Assembly: GCA_020723285.1 (NCBI GenBank)
Contig: DYJE01000005.1
Span: 167,345-231,344 of the forward strand
Direction of reading: 5' to 3'
Length of the DNA stretch: 64,000 nucleotides
Origin: Desulforapulum autotrophicum
GTDB taxonomy: Bacteria > Desulfobacterota > Desulfobacteria > Desulfobacterales > Desulfolunaceae
Below, piece by piece: positions 16,016 through 24,968 of the stretch. The notes beneath the pieces were generated by a model. It worked only from the letters and a program-made list of their open reading frames with translations. It was not told the DNA's origin and ran no database searches. Each line of letters opens with the position of its first letter. Positions within the stretch are counted from its first letter, which is position 1. Made by a program: the position numbers and the translations under genes.

Positions 16016-16858
16016 TCACACCTTGCCGTAACTGTGAAGACCTCCGGGCAGGTAGTTTACGCCGAAATAGGTGATCATGACGGCGATGAAGCCGATGATG
16101 GAGACCACGGCGATTTTCGTGCCGTCCCAGCCCCGGACATAGCGCAGGTGAAGGAAGATGGCGTACACGAACCAGGTGATAAGGGACCAGGTTTCCTTGG
16201 GGTCCCAGCTCCAGTACGAACCCCAGGCGGAGTTGGCCCAGACCGAGCCGGTGATGATGCCCAGAGACAGGAACAGGAAGCCGAACATCACCGTCTGCTG
16301 GGTAAGTTCGTCCAGAAGTTCGAAATCTCCGCGGTCCGACCGGTCTTTGCCGTCCACCCCGAAAAACCGTTTCCCCAGGTACAGGACGCTGATGCCGAAA
16401 GCCACGGCAAATCCGGCGTAACCCAGAAAACAGGTGATGACGTGGACCGTCAGCCAGTTGCTTTTGAGGGCCGGAATCAGGGGCTGGATTTCACCGCCCC
16501 CCGCTTTGGCCTTGAGGGAGGCGTAGGCCATGGTGAGAAACGCCAAAGGCATGGCCACGGTGTTTATGTACCGTGTGGCGTATTTCCATTCCAGGGCCAG
16601 ACAGACCACGGCGATGGACAAAGCGAAAAACACCAGGGATTCATAGAGGTTGGAAAGGGGAATGTGCCCGTATCCGATTTTGTAGGACTCGATCCAGCGA
16701 AGGATAAACCCCAGAACGTTTCCGAACACGGCGATCCAGGCCACACGGCTGCCCAGGGCAGCGGGTCCGTCCTTCTTGAATACAGCGGAAGAGATGTATA
16801 GCACGGCCGAGAATCCGTAAACGAACGTGACAATGGCAAGCACAAGCGAACTGTTCAT
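16016..16858 (-). CDS. ccsB: System II cytochrome c biogenesis protein CcsB (CcsA/ResC type)
   Basis: A 280-residue membrane protein of about eight helices with the tryptophan-rich WWD heme-handling motif 'WANSAWGSYWSWDPKETW' and conserved histidines in 'WLTVHVITCFLGY' and 'FLHLRYVRGW'. It pairs with ResB to carry heme across the membrane and attach it to apocytochromes c. AGAAGG precedes ATG 16858, and it follows resB by 23 bases. Confidence 0.92.
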   Translation of the reverse strand: MNSSLVLAIVTFVYGFSAVLYISSAVFKKDGPAALGSRVAWIAVFGNVLGFILRWIESYKIGYGHIPLSNLYESLVFFALSIAVVCLALEWKYATRYINTVAMPLAFLTMAYASLKAKAGGGEIQPLIPALKSNWLTVHVITCFLGYAGFAVAFGISVLYLGKRFFGVDGKDRSDRGDFELLDELTQQTVMFGFLFLSLGIITGSVWANSAWGSYWSWDPKETWSLITWFVYAIFLHLRYVRGWDGTKIAVVSIIGFIAVMITYFGVNYLPGGLHSYGKV

Positions 16859-16881
16859 AAATTACCTTCTTTATAATTCTT

Positions 16882-18249
16882 TCAGGCGTTTCCGATATGG
16901 GACGCGATTTTTTTGACGATCATGCCCATGCCCATTCTGTTTTTGTTGGCTGAGCCCGAAACCATCACGGCGCACGAGTGATCGCCGGTCTTGACGACTT
17001 CCACGCAGAGGTTCTGGTGGGCCATGAAAAACGCGATATAGCAGCCGGCAATCATCAGGATGAATCCGGCGTAAACCAGATAGACGCCAGGATCTTTGGT
17101 CACCTGGAGACCGGTGTAGTGAGACGAGTCGAAATTCACGATTTCAACAGACACCGCGCCTTTTCGCATTTTGTCGAATTTGGCGAAATGAAGGGGCAGA
17201 ATCACCTCCTCCGGTTCCTTGCCGTTCACGGAAATCGTGCCCACGTAACTTTCGCCCAGATCCTGGCCCATGAAGGGATAGGACGGTAGATAACCCTGAA
17301 GGACGAAGGTCCCGAGACCTTCTTCCAATTCCACCGGCTGGTCGGCTTTGATCTTTTTTTCGTAAGACATGCCGGACGCCTTGCTGGTGAACGACAGGGT
17401 GAGGTTCTGGCCTGGAATGGTTCCGAAGCTGGATTGAAAGAAATTGACCCCTTTATGCCGTAAAGGATCGTTGACCACGATCCGTTTTTTAACCGTAGCC
17501 TGCCCGTCTTCAATGATCACAAGATCGGAACGGTATTCTTTGGGGGCTCCGTTGTCGTAGTGACTCACGTCGAAATCATCGCAGCGGACCTGAAATCCCA
17601 AGGGCACCGTCGTATCCGAATTCCGGAGTTTGATCCGGTCCACGGTTTCGCCTTCGGGGATGTTCACAAAACCTTCGTACCCGAACAGCGAGCCCACAAG
17701 GCTGCCCAGTATCAGGGCGAGAATGCTCAGGTGAACCACGTAAACCCCTAAGCGGGTGGCTCTACCACGTTCGCTGAAAACAGCGAAACCGGTTTCAGTG
17801 TCCACCACGGAGGTTTTACCGAATTTTTTTGAGATGATGGCCGTGATCCGGTCCCTCTGACCGGCGGCGGGACCTTCCATCGTGAGATCCACCCGGTTTT
17901 TATGCCGCCTGAATTTTTCCGCGTCCAGCGCCGGTTTTTTCCGGACGATGGAAAGAACCCTGGGAAGACGCTCCAGCGAACAGATCGTGATGTTCATAGC
18001 CAGGATCATGATGAGAAAACGGAACCACCAGGAATGATACATGTCGAAAAGCTGAAAAAGCTCGAAAATTCGGATCAGCGCCTCACCATAGTTCTGGTGG
18101 TAATACATGGCGGTCTGGTTCTGGGGGATCAACGTTCCAAGGACGGATGTAAGGGCCAGGAGGACCAGGACCACCACCGACAGTTTCACGGACGCGAAAA
18201 AAGCCCAGATCCTGTCAAAAACCGTCCCGTTGTTCGCGGTTTCGCTCAT
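16882..18249 (-). CDS. resB: System II cytochrome c biogenesis protein ResB (Ccs1)
   Basis: A 455-residue protein with N-terminal 'FDRIWAFFASVKLSVVVLVLLALTS' (helix 1, quoted in part), 'DMYHSWWFRFLIMILAMNI' (helix 2), a third helix 'YVVHLSILALILGSLVG', a large periplasmic domain with 'VNFFQSSFG', and a last helix 'YLVYAGFILMIAGCYIAFF'. This is the ResB/Ccs1 topology. AAGGAAC lies before ATG 18249. With ccsB it forms a two-gene operon, which implies that the cell makes c-type cytochromes by system II. Confidence 0.92.
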   Translation of the reverse strand: MSETANNGTVFDRIWAFFASVKLSVVVLVLLALTSVLGTLIPQNQTAMYYHQNYGEALIRIFELFQLFDMYHSWWFRFLIMILAMNITICSLERLPRVLSIVRKKPALDAEKFRRHKNRVDLTMEGPAAGQRDRITAIISKKFGKTSVVDTETGFAVFSERGRATRLGVYVVHLSILALILGSLVGSLFGYEGFVNIPEGETVDRIKLRNSDTTVPLGFQVRCDDFDVSHYDNGAPKEYRSDLVIIEDGQATVKKRIVVNDPLRHKGVNFFQSSFGTIPGQNLTLSFTSKASGMSYEKKIKADQPVELEEGLGTFVLQGYLPSYPFMGQDLGESYVGTISVNGKEPEEVILPLHFAKFDKMRKGAVSVEIVNFDSSHYTGLQVTKDPGVYLVYAGFILMIAGCYIAFFMAHQNLCVEVVKTGDHSCAVMVSGSANKNRMGMGMIVKKIASHIGNA

Positions 18250-18381
18250 TCAAAGTTCCTTCGTGGTTTTCCGGCGGGGCCGGGATGTTGTCGATGTCTT
18301 CTACGGATTTGCAACATGGGCTAAACTATAGCGTAATTCTATGGATTGCAAGGCCAAAAAATAAGGGGAGTTTTGGACTAT

Positions 18382-19374
18382 TCAACCCCCGAAGCACGTT
18401 TCCACACCCGCATGTACCGTAAAATCCGGGGCGAGACCTGAAAGGTCCTCACAAAAGGAAAATGTGGAGCGGATGTTCCAGCCCCATCTGCGGGTAAAGC
18501 CCAGGGCCAGTTCCACACTGGGGTTGTCCAGGGTGTCGATGCCCGTGTTTTCAAGGGGCGAGGTGAAGGCGTTCACCTGGGCCATAAGGCTGAAGGTGGG
18601 ACTGACGGCGTATTCAAGGCCCGCGAACAACGTGGCCATGGATTTGTAAGTGATATCCGCACCGTCTGTTTCGGGGTCGGCAGGGATGATAAATCCGGGG
18701 TTCAGGTAAAGGGATGTCTTTCCGAACGTCATCCGGGTCAGAAGGGACATTCCGTAATCCGTTTTTCCGCTGCCGAATCCCTTGTGCTCGTCGCCGGTGG
18801 GGAGTTTCAGGCTTGCGAGAATCGAGCTTTTCAAACGATCTGTTCCGGTCAGGGCATACTTGACGTCAATCCGCATGTCGGCGGGATGCAGACCATGGCG
18901 CTTTGCGGTAAACCAGGTTTTTCCGTTTTTTTTCACCACGCAGGCGAACTCGTTTTTGGGCCTCAGGCTCCGGCCGTATTCCGGGAAATTTCCGAGATCG
19001 TGGTATGTTTCAAGGGGGCCGTCCAGAAAACCGCCGGTGTAGCTGAGCATGGGCAGGCTCAGTCCCAGGGACGCTCTGCCGCCAAGTTTTACTTCCAATT
19101 CAGGTGTTACGGCTCCGATTTCCATGTCCGTGAGCAGTTCGTATGAATCGGATGATTTGTCGATGTGCACGCTGGTGTAGTCTGCTCTTAGCCTGACGAG
19201 AACGGGGCCGTCGGGCAGTTCCGGCGTGTGTGGAATAGGAGTCATGAACATGAATGCGACAGGGTAGCGGTTCGCCTGAGCCAGCGGCCCTGCGAATTCT
19301 TCCGACGCAGCCGGGCCGGTGAACAGCAAAAGTGCGATAACAGCGATCGTTTGTTGAATTTTCTGTTGAATCAT
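18382..19374 (-). CDS. DUF3187 family outer-membrane beta-barrel protein
   Basis: A 330-residue protein with a signal peptide (cleavage likely after 'TGPAAS'), then repeated amphipathic strands ('MEIGAVTPELEVKLGGRASLGL', split around turns; 'LASLKLPTGDEHKGFGSGKTDYG', in part). It ends in aromatic-rich strands. 'PLAQANRYPVAFMFMTPIP' and the 'LKLPTGD' segment are the DUF3187 pattern. Role unknown. It is divergent from the DUF4384 protein gene with a 98-base shared upstream region. Confidence 0.72.
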   Translation of the reverse strand: MIQQKIQQTIAVIALLLFTGPAASEEFAGPLAQANRYPVAFMFMTPIPHTPELPDGPVLVRLRADYTSVHIDKSSDSYELLTDMEIGAVTPELEVKLGGRASLGLSLPMLSYTGGFLDGPLETYHDLGNFPEYGRSLRPKNEFACVVKKNGKTWFTAKRHGLHPADMRIDVKYALTGTDRLKSSILASLKLPTGDEHKGFGSGKTDYGMSLLTRMTFGKTSLYLNPGFIIPADPETDGADITYKSMATLFAGLEYAVSPTFSLMAQVNAFTSPLENTGIDTLDNPSVELALGFTRRWGWNIRSTFSFCEDLSGLAPDFTVHAGVETCFGG

Positions 19375-19472
19375 TTATAATTTCCAAAAAAACTTCAGGT
19401 TGAAAATAATGATGTATATATAAACAATTCGGTCCCACTTCAAACCCTATTGTCACATTCAGGAGAGATACC

Positions 19473-20918
19473 ATGACCGTCGCTCGCTGGCACAAGGTTT
19501 TCATGATCATGGCGGTAACCGTCGCCATTTTTGCCCACGCTTCGGAATCGGCCGCGTTCAGGGTCAGCGGCACCGGATATGGAAAAACGCCGGAAGAGGC
19601 CCGAAAGGAAGCGCTGGCGGAGCTGGTTCAGAACATCCGGGTGGAAGTGAAAAGCGATTTTTTAAGCATCCAGACCACCCGGAACGACCGGGTGGATGAA
19701 ATGAAATCCAAGGCCATCCAGATGAAGTCCGATCTTCCGGTCCTGGGGGCCCAGTATTCCGAACTGTCGGCAAAAGACGGATTCATGGTGGACGCGGTGC
19801 TCACCTCATCGGCCGCGCCGCTTTACGAAAAAGAGATCGGCACTCTGGCCGGCCTGGTTTCAAAAAATCTGGAAATCTTGAAAACCACGGCCGCAAACGA
19901 CACGAAATCCGAACTCCTTAGGCGGATTCTGGCCCAGATCGAGCAGTACTACGCCCTGCGCATCGTGGCCGAGTTCCTGAAATGTGAAACCATCGCAAAC
20001 CTGCCCGTGACGGCTGAAGATATCGCCGGACGACTTTCCGACATGGAGAAAAAGGCGGACAGTCTGGCGTTCGGAGCCCAGGTCCTGGCCCGCAGCTTCA
20101 TTAAGAACGCCGGAATTTACATCTATCCTCCCACACCGAAGAATTCAAGCGAAGTGACACCTTTCGGCAGCGCCATGAAAGACCACCTGTCCAAGCATCT
20201 GAAGACGGTGAATCAACCCGACAAGGCCGAAGCCTTTCTTAGCGGTTCGTATCAGGTTTTGAAGGACGGTCTGGAGCTGACCTGCCATCTCACGGACAGC
20301 CGTCAGAATGTTCTTGCATCCAACGTGGTGTTCTTTCTCCCCCAGGCTTATAAAAGTTATGCGGTTAAGCCGGTGGCCCTTGATTTCGAGAAACTGATTC
20401 AGGAAGGCCACGTCGTATCCGGCGATTTCAAGGTGGACATCAAGACAGCCCAGGGGAAAACGGATCTCCTGTACAAAAAAGACGACACCCTTAAGATTCT
20501 CGTGAAGATGAACAAACCGGGGTATTTCTATCTGGTGAGCCATAATTTCAAGAAAGACCGGTATTCCTACGTCATCAATTTCACGGAAGAGCAAGGCAAC
20601 CGGAAATTCGTATCCTACGTGGACGGCGATTCCGCCAATCGCTGGATCGAGCTGGGAGATTTTCAGGTGGTGGCACCTTTCGGCGTTGAAACCCTTCAGA
20701 TGGTGGCCTCCACCGAGGATCTTGTTTCAAATGTCCCCCCGACGTTTTTCGACAAGGCCACCGGGCTTTACACCATATCCGAGGCAGGAAGTCCCAAAGG
20801 GGGGCATTCGGCCAGCCGGCCTGAATCGGCCCTGGCAACGACACGCGGGCTGATCATGAAGAAGAAATCCGCCAAGGCTGAAGCGGTTCTTGTGTTTACA
20901 TCCATGGCTGACCGTTGA
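19473..20918 (+). CDS. Secreted LPP20-like/DUF4384 domain protein
   Basis: A 481-residue exported protein. A signal peptide ends near 'HASESAAF', followed by an LPP20-like segment 'VSGTGYGKTPEEARKEALAEL' (in part) common in envelope proteins, then a helical middle, and a C-terminal DUF4384-type domain with 'DDTLKILVKMNKPGYFYLV' and 'FGVETLQMVAS'. DUF4384 often accompanies LPP20 repeats and Ser/Thr-kinase or caspase-like proteins, but no such gene is near. CAGGAGAG lies before the ATG. Located in the periplasm or outer-membrane inner face. Function unknown. Confidence 0.7.
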   Translation: MTVARWHKVFMIMAVTVAIFAHASESAAFRVSGTGYGKTPEEARKEALAELVQNIRVEVKSDFLSIQTTRNDRVDEMKSKAIQMKSDLPVLGAQYSELSAKDGFMVDAVLTSSAAPLYEKEIGTLAGLVSKNLEILKTTAANDTKSELLRRILAQIEQYYALRIVAEFLKCETIANLPVTAEDIAGRLSDMEKKADSLAFGAQVLARSFIKNAGIYIYPPTPKNSSEVTPFGSAMKDHLSKHLKTVNQPDKAEAFLSGSYQVLKDGLELTCHLTDSRQNVLASNVVFFLPQAYKSYAVKPVALDFEKLIQEGHVVSGDFKVDIKTAQGKTDLLYKKDDTLKILVKMNKPGYFYLVSHNFKKDRYSYVINFTEEQGNRKFVSYVDGDSANRWIELGDFQVVAPFGVETLQMVASTEDLVSNVPPTFFDKATGLYTISEAGSPKGGHSASRPESALATTRGLIMKKKSAKAEAVLVFTSMADR

Positions 20919-21113
20919 TTGGAGCTATTGATTTTGGCCCTGTTTATTTTTTACGTTTGCCTAAACCATAACTTTCTGACATCGTTCAAGTCATCATTTT
21001 AAGGGTGCGTGACATTCCGCCGCATGCCTGAAGCCGGGGCAACCCGCAGAGAATCCGGATCCGTCCGGTTAATGCGCTGACGAATCACCGCGTATTTTGA
21101 GTTGAAATGAACC

Positions 21114-21124
21114 AGGTCTGACCT
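21114..21124. promoter_or_regulatory. Palindrome AGGTCTGACCT upstream of acyl-CoA ligase, FadR-like
   Basis: AGGTC-T-GACCT is an exact 11-base palindrome. Its core GGTCnGACC equals the core I remember for E. coli FadR operators. It lies 87 bases before a fatty acyl-CoA ligase start, the kind of gene FadR-type GntR regulators control. The match may be coincidental, since FadR itself is not known to me from this kind of organism. The remainder of the 20919-21210 gap shows nothing else clear. Confidence 0.35.
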
Positions 21125-21210
21125 TTGATATAGGGGCATGTTTTGTGAGTGATCAATGTTCATAAAGCATAAACCCGTTTTGAACAGCAACCACTATTCA
21201 AGGAGGAACC

Positions 21211-22857
21211 ATGGCTTTACGCACGATCCCCAGAACCCCGTCCGCTTACAATTACCCCCTTCTGATCAAGAATCTGCTTCCGGCTGCCGTGGTTCACTCG
21301 CCAGACCAGGAGATCGTATACCGTGATTCGTTCCGCTACACATACGCCGATTTCAACCGGCGTGTGTCCAGGCTCGCCAATGCCCTGACCCGGCTGGGCG
21401 TGGGCCCCGGCGACACCGTGGCCATGATGGATGTGGACAGCCACCGCTATCTGGAATGCTATTTCGCCGTGCCCATGATGGGGGCCGTGCTCCATAAAAT
21501 CCATATCCGGCTGTCTCCCGAGCAGCTTCTCTACACCATCAACCACGCGGAAGACGACGTCCTGATCGTCAACTCCATGCTGCTGCCGCTGCTTGAAGCC
21601 ATCGCCGACAAAATCACCACCGTGAAAAAATTCGTGCTGATCAGCGAGGACGGCTCAACCCCCACGTCCAAACTGACGTTTGCGGGTGAATATAACCAGC
21701 TTGTGGATGCGGAAAGCGACAGCTTCGATTTTCCCGATTTCGATGAAAACACTATGGCCACCACGTTCTACACCTCCGGCACCACCGGAAATCCCAAAGG
21801 GGTGTACTTCAGCCACCGGCAGCTCGTTCTCCACACCTATGGCCTTCTGACGGCCATGGGCGGTTTCAAGAGTCAGGCCAACGTGAACTCCGGCGATGTG
21901 TATATGCCCCTTACCCCCATGTTTCACGTCCATGCCTGGGGTGTTCCCTATCTGATGACCATGATCGGAGCCAAACAGATCTACCCCGGACGCTACGAAC
22001 CGGAAATGATTCTGAAACTGGTTCTCAAGGAAAAAGTCACTTTTTCACACTGCGTACCCACCATCATCCACATGCTGCTGAACAGCCCGGTGATCGAGAA
22101 GATCGACCTTTCAGGCTGGAAAGTGATCATCGGCGGTTCCGCCCTTCCCAAAGGCCTCTGCCAGGCGGCGCTGAAACACAACATCAACATTTATTCCGCC
22201 TACGGCATGAGCGAAACCTGCCCTCTTCTCACGGCGGCCATGCTGAAACCCCACATGATGGACTGGCCCATCGAAGACCAGGTGCCGATCCGCTGCCGGA
22301 CCGGAATGGCCATCCCCAATGTCCAGCTGGAAGTGGTGGACCATGAGGGAAAACCCCTGCCCCACGATGGCGAAACCACCGGCGAGGTGGTGGTGCGGAC
22401 CCCGTGGCTGACCCAGGGGTATACCAAAGAGCCTGAACGAAGCGAAGACCTCTGGCGGAACGGATGGCTTCATACAGGGGATGTGGGGTTCATTGACAAA
22501 GAAGGGTATCTCCAGATCACCGACCGTCTCAAGGACGTGATCAAAACCGGCGGCGAATGGATTTCGTCGCTGACCCTTGAAGACATCGTCAGCCAGCACG
22601 AAGCGGTGAGCGAAAGCGCCGTAATCGGGATCAAGGACGAAAAATGGGGCGAGAGGCCCATGGCCCTGGTGGTGCTGAAAGAGGCGTTCAAAGGCAAGGT
22701 TTCGGAAGACGATCTCAAGGCGTATTTCAAGACATTCGCCGATGACGGAACCATTCCCAAATACGGGATTCCCGAAAAGATCGCCATCGTAGAAACCATC
22801 GCTAAAACAGGCGTGGGCAAGATCGATAAGAAAGTTCTGAGGGCCAGTTACAGCTGA
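21211..22857 (+). CDS. AMP-forming fatty acyl-CoA ligase
   Basis: A 548-residue ANL-family enzyme. ATP-binding loop 'YTSGTTGNPKGV' near residue 190, 'PMFHVHAWG' (A4), 'SAYGMSETCP' (A5), 'GWLHTGDVGFIDKEGY' (A7), 'DRLKDVIKTGGEWIS' (A8) and catalytic Lys region 'TGVGKIDKKVLR' (A10) are all intact. It resembles medium- or long-chain fatty acyl-CoA synthetases of anaerobic proteobacteria. AAGGAGG precedes ATG 21211 and a strong terminator follows the stop, so it is probably transcribed alone. Likely role: activating exogenous fatty or aromatic acids. Confidence 0.9.
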   Translation: MALRTIPRTPSAYNYPLLIKNLLPAAVVHSPDQEIVYRDSFRYTYADFNRRVSRLANALTRLGVGPGDTVAMMDVDSHRYLECYFAVPMMGAVLHKIHIRLSPEQLLYTINHAEDDVLIVNSMLLPLLEAIADKITTVKKFVLISEDGSTPTSKLTFAGEYNQLVDAESDSFDFPDFDENTMATTFYTSGTTGNPKGVYFSHRQLVLHTYGLLTAMGGFKSQANVNSGDVYMPLTPMFHVHAWGVPYLMTMIGAKQIYPGRYEPEMILKLVLKEKVTFSHCVPTIIHMLLNSPVIEKIDLSGWKVIIGGSALPKGLCQAALKHNINIYSAYGMSETCPLLTAAMLKPHMMDWPIEDQVPIRCRTGMAIPNVQLEVVDHEGKPLPHDGETTGEVVVRTPWLTQGYTKEPERSEDLWRNGWLHTGDVGFIDKEGYLQITDRLKDVIKTGGEWISSLTLEDIVSQHEAVSESAVIGIKDEKWGERPMALVVLKEAFKGKVSEDDLKAYFKTFADDGTIPKYGIPEKIAIVETIAKTGVGKIDKKVLRASYS

Positions 22858-22870
22858 TTAAAAACAATAA

Positions 22871-22898
22871 AAAATCCGGCTCGTTCGAGCCGGATTTT
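22871..22898 (+). terminator. Rho-independent terminator after the acyl-CoA ligase
   Basis: AAAATCCGGCTCG (22871-22883) and CGAGCCGGATTTT (22886-22898) form a 13-bp stem that ends in its own A/T tracts, 13 bases after the stop. Symmetrical, so it may also stop minus-strand transcripts, including that of the small gene at 23021. Confidence 0.85.
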
Positions 22899-23020
22899 GT
22901 TATCAGTTAAGATGAGTGCGGCATGGGTGCCGCACGTCATCATCCATCATTCGTTAGGGGCGGCCTTGTCAGCAGGCCGGGCCATGCCGGTGCGATGCCT
23001 CCGCGTATCGGACAGTCTTG

Positions 23021-23203
23021 TCAGACAGGGAGCTGGAGCTTTTCCATATCGCAGTGGCTGAAGGATTTTTTGAATTTTTTCATTAACTTGACGATATCGG
23101 TGCTCTTGATTGTTTTTTGAATGGTTTTCCGTGTTTTTCTTCCGAACCTTGATGCCAACAGGCTGATGTTGTACTTGTTCGTGTTGATGGCTAATGCGTA
23201 CAT
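23021..23203 (-). CDS. Hypothetical small basic protein
   Basis: A 60-residue, Lys-rich protein ('RFGRKTRKTIQKTIKS', 'KLMKKFKKSFSH'). ATG 23203 has GAGGTG at proper distance, and codon use is reasonable. I recognise no family. Upstream on its strand lies a perfect hairpin (23271-23292, GAAGCTTCG-CTGC-CGAAGCTTC). Could be chance; a real small gene is slightly favoured because of the ribosome site. Confidence 0.4.
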   Translation of the reverse strand: MYALAINTNKYNISLLASRFGRKTRKTIQKTIKSTDIVKLMKKFKKSFSHCDMEKLQLPV

Positions 23204-23270
23204 AAAAACACCTCACTGCTTTAATAACTACAATTAATAAGATAACTACCGTACATTACCGCAGTATCTT

Positions 23271-23292
23271 GAAGCTTCGCTGCCGAAGCTTC
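23271..23292. other. Perfect 9-bp hairpin in the 22.9-23.5 kb gap
   Basis: GAAGCTTCG-CTGC-CGAAGCTTC. It lies 68 bases upstream of the small gene at 23021-23203 on that strand and has no T-run. The rest of 23293-23544 shows no convincing gene or signal. Confidence 0.4.
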
Positions 23293-23544
23293 CGTCTGTG
23301 CCCACGGATCTGAACAAGCCAATGGACAAGGGTTTCATCCAGATAAAAAACCTTGCTTGCCACCGTTCAAAACAGAGCCCATGAAGCCTTGTCATGAACT
23401 TCCTCATTCAGGGTGAACACAAATGAAAAATCTTATTAAGAAAAAGACAGAGAAGGAGACATCAGAGAATAAAACAGCGTGCATTCGAAATCTTTTAGGC
23501 CATTATAATGAACGGTTCCCAACAAAGCAAGCCTCAAGTTTCAG

Positions 23545-24321
23545 TCATGGCCGGCTTTCGGGAAGAACGGTGACCACGGTTTTGCGTCCTGACGAATCGA
23601 GAACAAGCCGGTTCTCAGCAACGAGCCGGATACATTCGGGATAAAGCTGCCATTCCAGGGCCAGCCCTTTGGTTTTCACAGTGTCCAGAGTGTCGCCGGG
23701 AATGATGTCAAAAGCTTTCTGGCCGATGATGGGGCCTGAATCTTCCCCGTAATCCACGAAATGCACCGTGCATCCCCCCACTTTGCAGCCGTTTTCAAAG
23801 GTGTCCCTGTATCCGTCCGTACCCGGAAAAGCCGGGAGAAGTGCGGGATGGATGTTTATGATCCGGGGCCGGGTCCGGTCCGTGGTGATCCGGTCGATGA
23901 AATAGGGGCTGAAGATCCGCATGAATCCGGCAAGAACCAGAAGATCGAAAGAATAAACCGAGATCCGGTCAAGAAGATCTTTTTCCATGGCGGCCCGAAG
24001 TGTGAAATAGTCCTCCAGTTTCCGGCGAGGATGATCGGCGGGAAAAAGTCTCTGTTTGGCAAGCACGTCGTCAAGATCGAAATCTGACGGCACATGAACA
24101 GAGTCGGGGTCTTGGCTGAATGTCTTCCGGATACCGACGTAATCCGTGACAAACACCGGGATTCCGGCTTTTCGTCCCCTTTCAAGTCCATAGGCGTCGG
24201 GGTTGTCCGACCCCACGAACACGATATCGGCGGGAAGGGCTCCGCTGTCGCAGGCATCCATGATGGCCTGAAGGTTCGATCCGCTTCCCGACACCAGCAC
24301 CCCAATGTTCAATTGTGCCAT
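23545..24321 (-). CDS. purN: Phosphoribosylglycinamide formyltransferase with internal extension
   Basis: A 258-residue PurN: 'VLVSGSGSNLQAIMDAC' at the N-terminus, 'VLAGFMRIFSPYFI', catalytic 'INIHPALLPAFPG' (Asn/His) and 'HFVDYGEDSGPIIGQ' (Asp). It transfers formyl from 10-formyl-THF to GAR in purine synthesis. It is about 50 residues longer than typical PurN because of an insertion around residues 65-115, between the GAR-binding strands and the folate-binding core. The gene stands alone between two intergenic regions and ends with 'VLPESRP'. Confidence 0.9.
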   Translation of the reverse strand: MAQLNIGVLVSGSGSNLQAIMDACDSGALPADIVFVGSDNPDAYGLERGRKAGIPVFVTDYVGIRKTFSQDPDSVHVPSDFDLDDVLAKQRLFPADHPRRKLEDYFTLRAAMEKDLLDRISVYSFDLLVLAGFMRIFSPYFIDRITTDRTRPRIINIHPALLPAFPGTDGYRDTFENGCKVGGCTVHFVDYGEDSGPIIGQKAFDIIPGDTLDTVKTKGLALEWQLYPECIRLVAENRLVLDSSGRKTVVTVLPESRP

Positions 24322-24356
24322 AACTGTTCCTTAATCCGGGGCTCGCCCCCTGTACT

Positions 24357-24458
24357 CGAACAGAGGGCCCCCGTTGGATTGGTTTTGAAAATAAACATAA
24401 TAAAAAGGAGTTATCCTTTATTCGACGTTGGATGTTGAACGTTGGATGTTCGACGTTC
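24357..24458 (+). repeat. Dispersed repeat element, copy 2
   Basis: CGAACAGAGGG at 24357-24367, a GGTTTTG block near 24381, then TTTATTCGACGTTGGATGTT and more GTTGGATGTT/CGACGTTC units to about 24458. It has the same block order as the minus-strand copy at 9035-9113. It lies upstream of purN (divergent) and of trxA. Confidence 0.6.
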
Positions 24459-24530
24459 ATCTTTTTTATTCGTAACGTATCGTGTCACAGGCAACAGCAT
24501 CCTGCCTCTCCATACCCGAACAACCGTACC

Positions 24531-24559
24531 TTGACAAGAGGATACGGCGGAACTATAGT
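24531..24559 (+). promoter_or_regulatory. Sigma70-type promoter of trxA-trxB-bamD
   Basis: TTGACA (24531-24536), a 17-base spacer and TATAGT (24554-24559), ending 57 bases before the trxA start. Near-consensus. Confidence 0.75.
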
Positions 24560-24615
24560 GTCTGAACTGATATTTTGATCTTGCAAAAAACCCTATCTAT
24601 CGAAAGGACCTATTC

Positions 24616-24942
24616 ATGGCTGGAAACATTCTCGATATAAACGACGAAACATTTGAAAGTGAAGTGATCAAAAGCAGCCTTCCCGTTGTGGTGGATTTCT
24701 GGGCACCCTGGTGCGGTCCCTGCCGTGCCATCGGTCCCATTGTGGAAGAACTGGCCGGTCAATATCAGGGCAAAGTCAAGTTCGCCAAATGCAACGTGGA
24801 CGACAGCCCCATCACTCCGAGCAAATTTGCCGTAAGAGCCATTCCCACGCTTATCTTTGTCAAAGACGGTTCCGTGGTGGAATCCATCACAGGCATGACC
24901 GCTAAAGCCAAACTCGAAGAAGTGATCAATAAACTTCTGTAA
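24616..24942 (+). CDS. trxA: Thioredoxin
   Basis: A 108-residue thioredoxin with the active site WAPWCGPCRAIGP and the cis-proline loop 'VRAIPTLIFVKDG'. It reduces protein disulfides in the cytoplasm. Immediately upstream of its reductase (26-base gap). A near-consensus promoter lies upstream. Standard length. Confidence 0.96.
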   Translation: MAGNILDINDETFESEVIKSSLPVVVDFWAPWCGPCRAIGPIVEELAGQYQGKVKFAKCNVDDSPITPSKFAVRAIPTLIFVKDGSVVESITGMTAKAKLEEVINKLL

Positions 24943-24968
24943 AAACAATCTCAAGGAAAGACAGAATT

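Noticed and set aside
23423..23644. 73-codon plus-strand frame
   Set aside because: It overlaps the end of purN on the opposite strand, has no good ribosome site and a non-conserved look.
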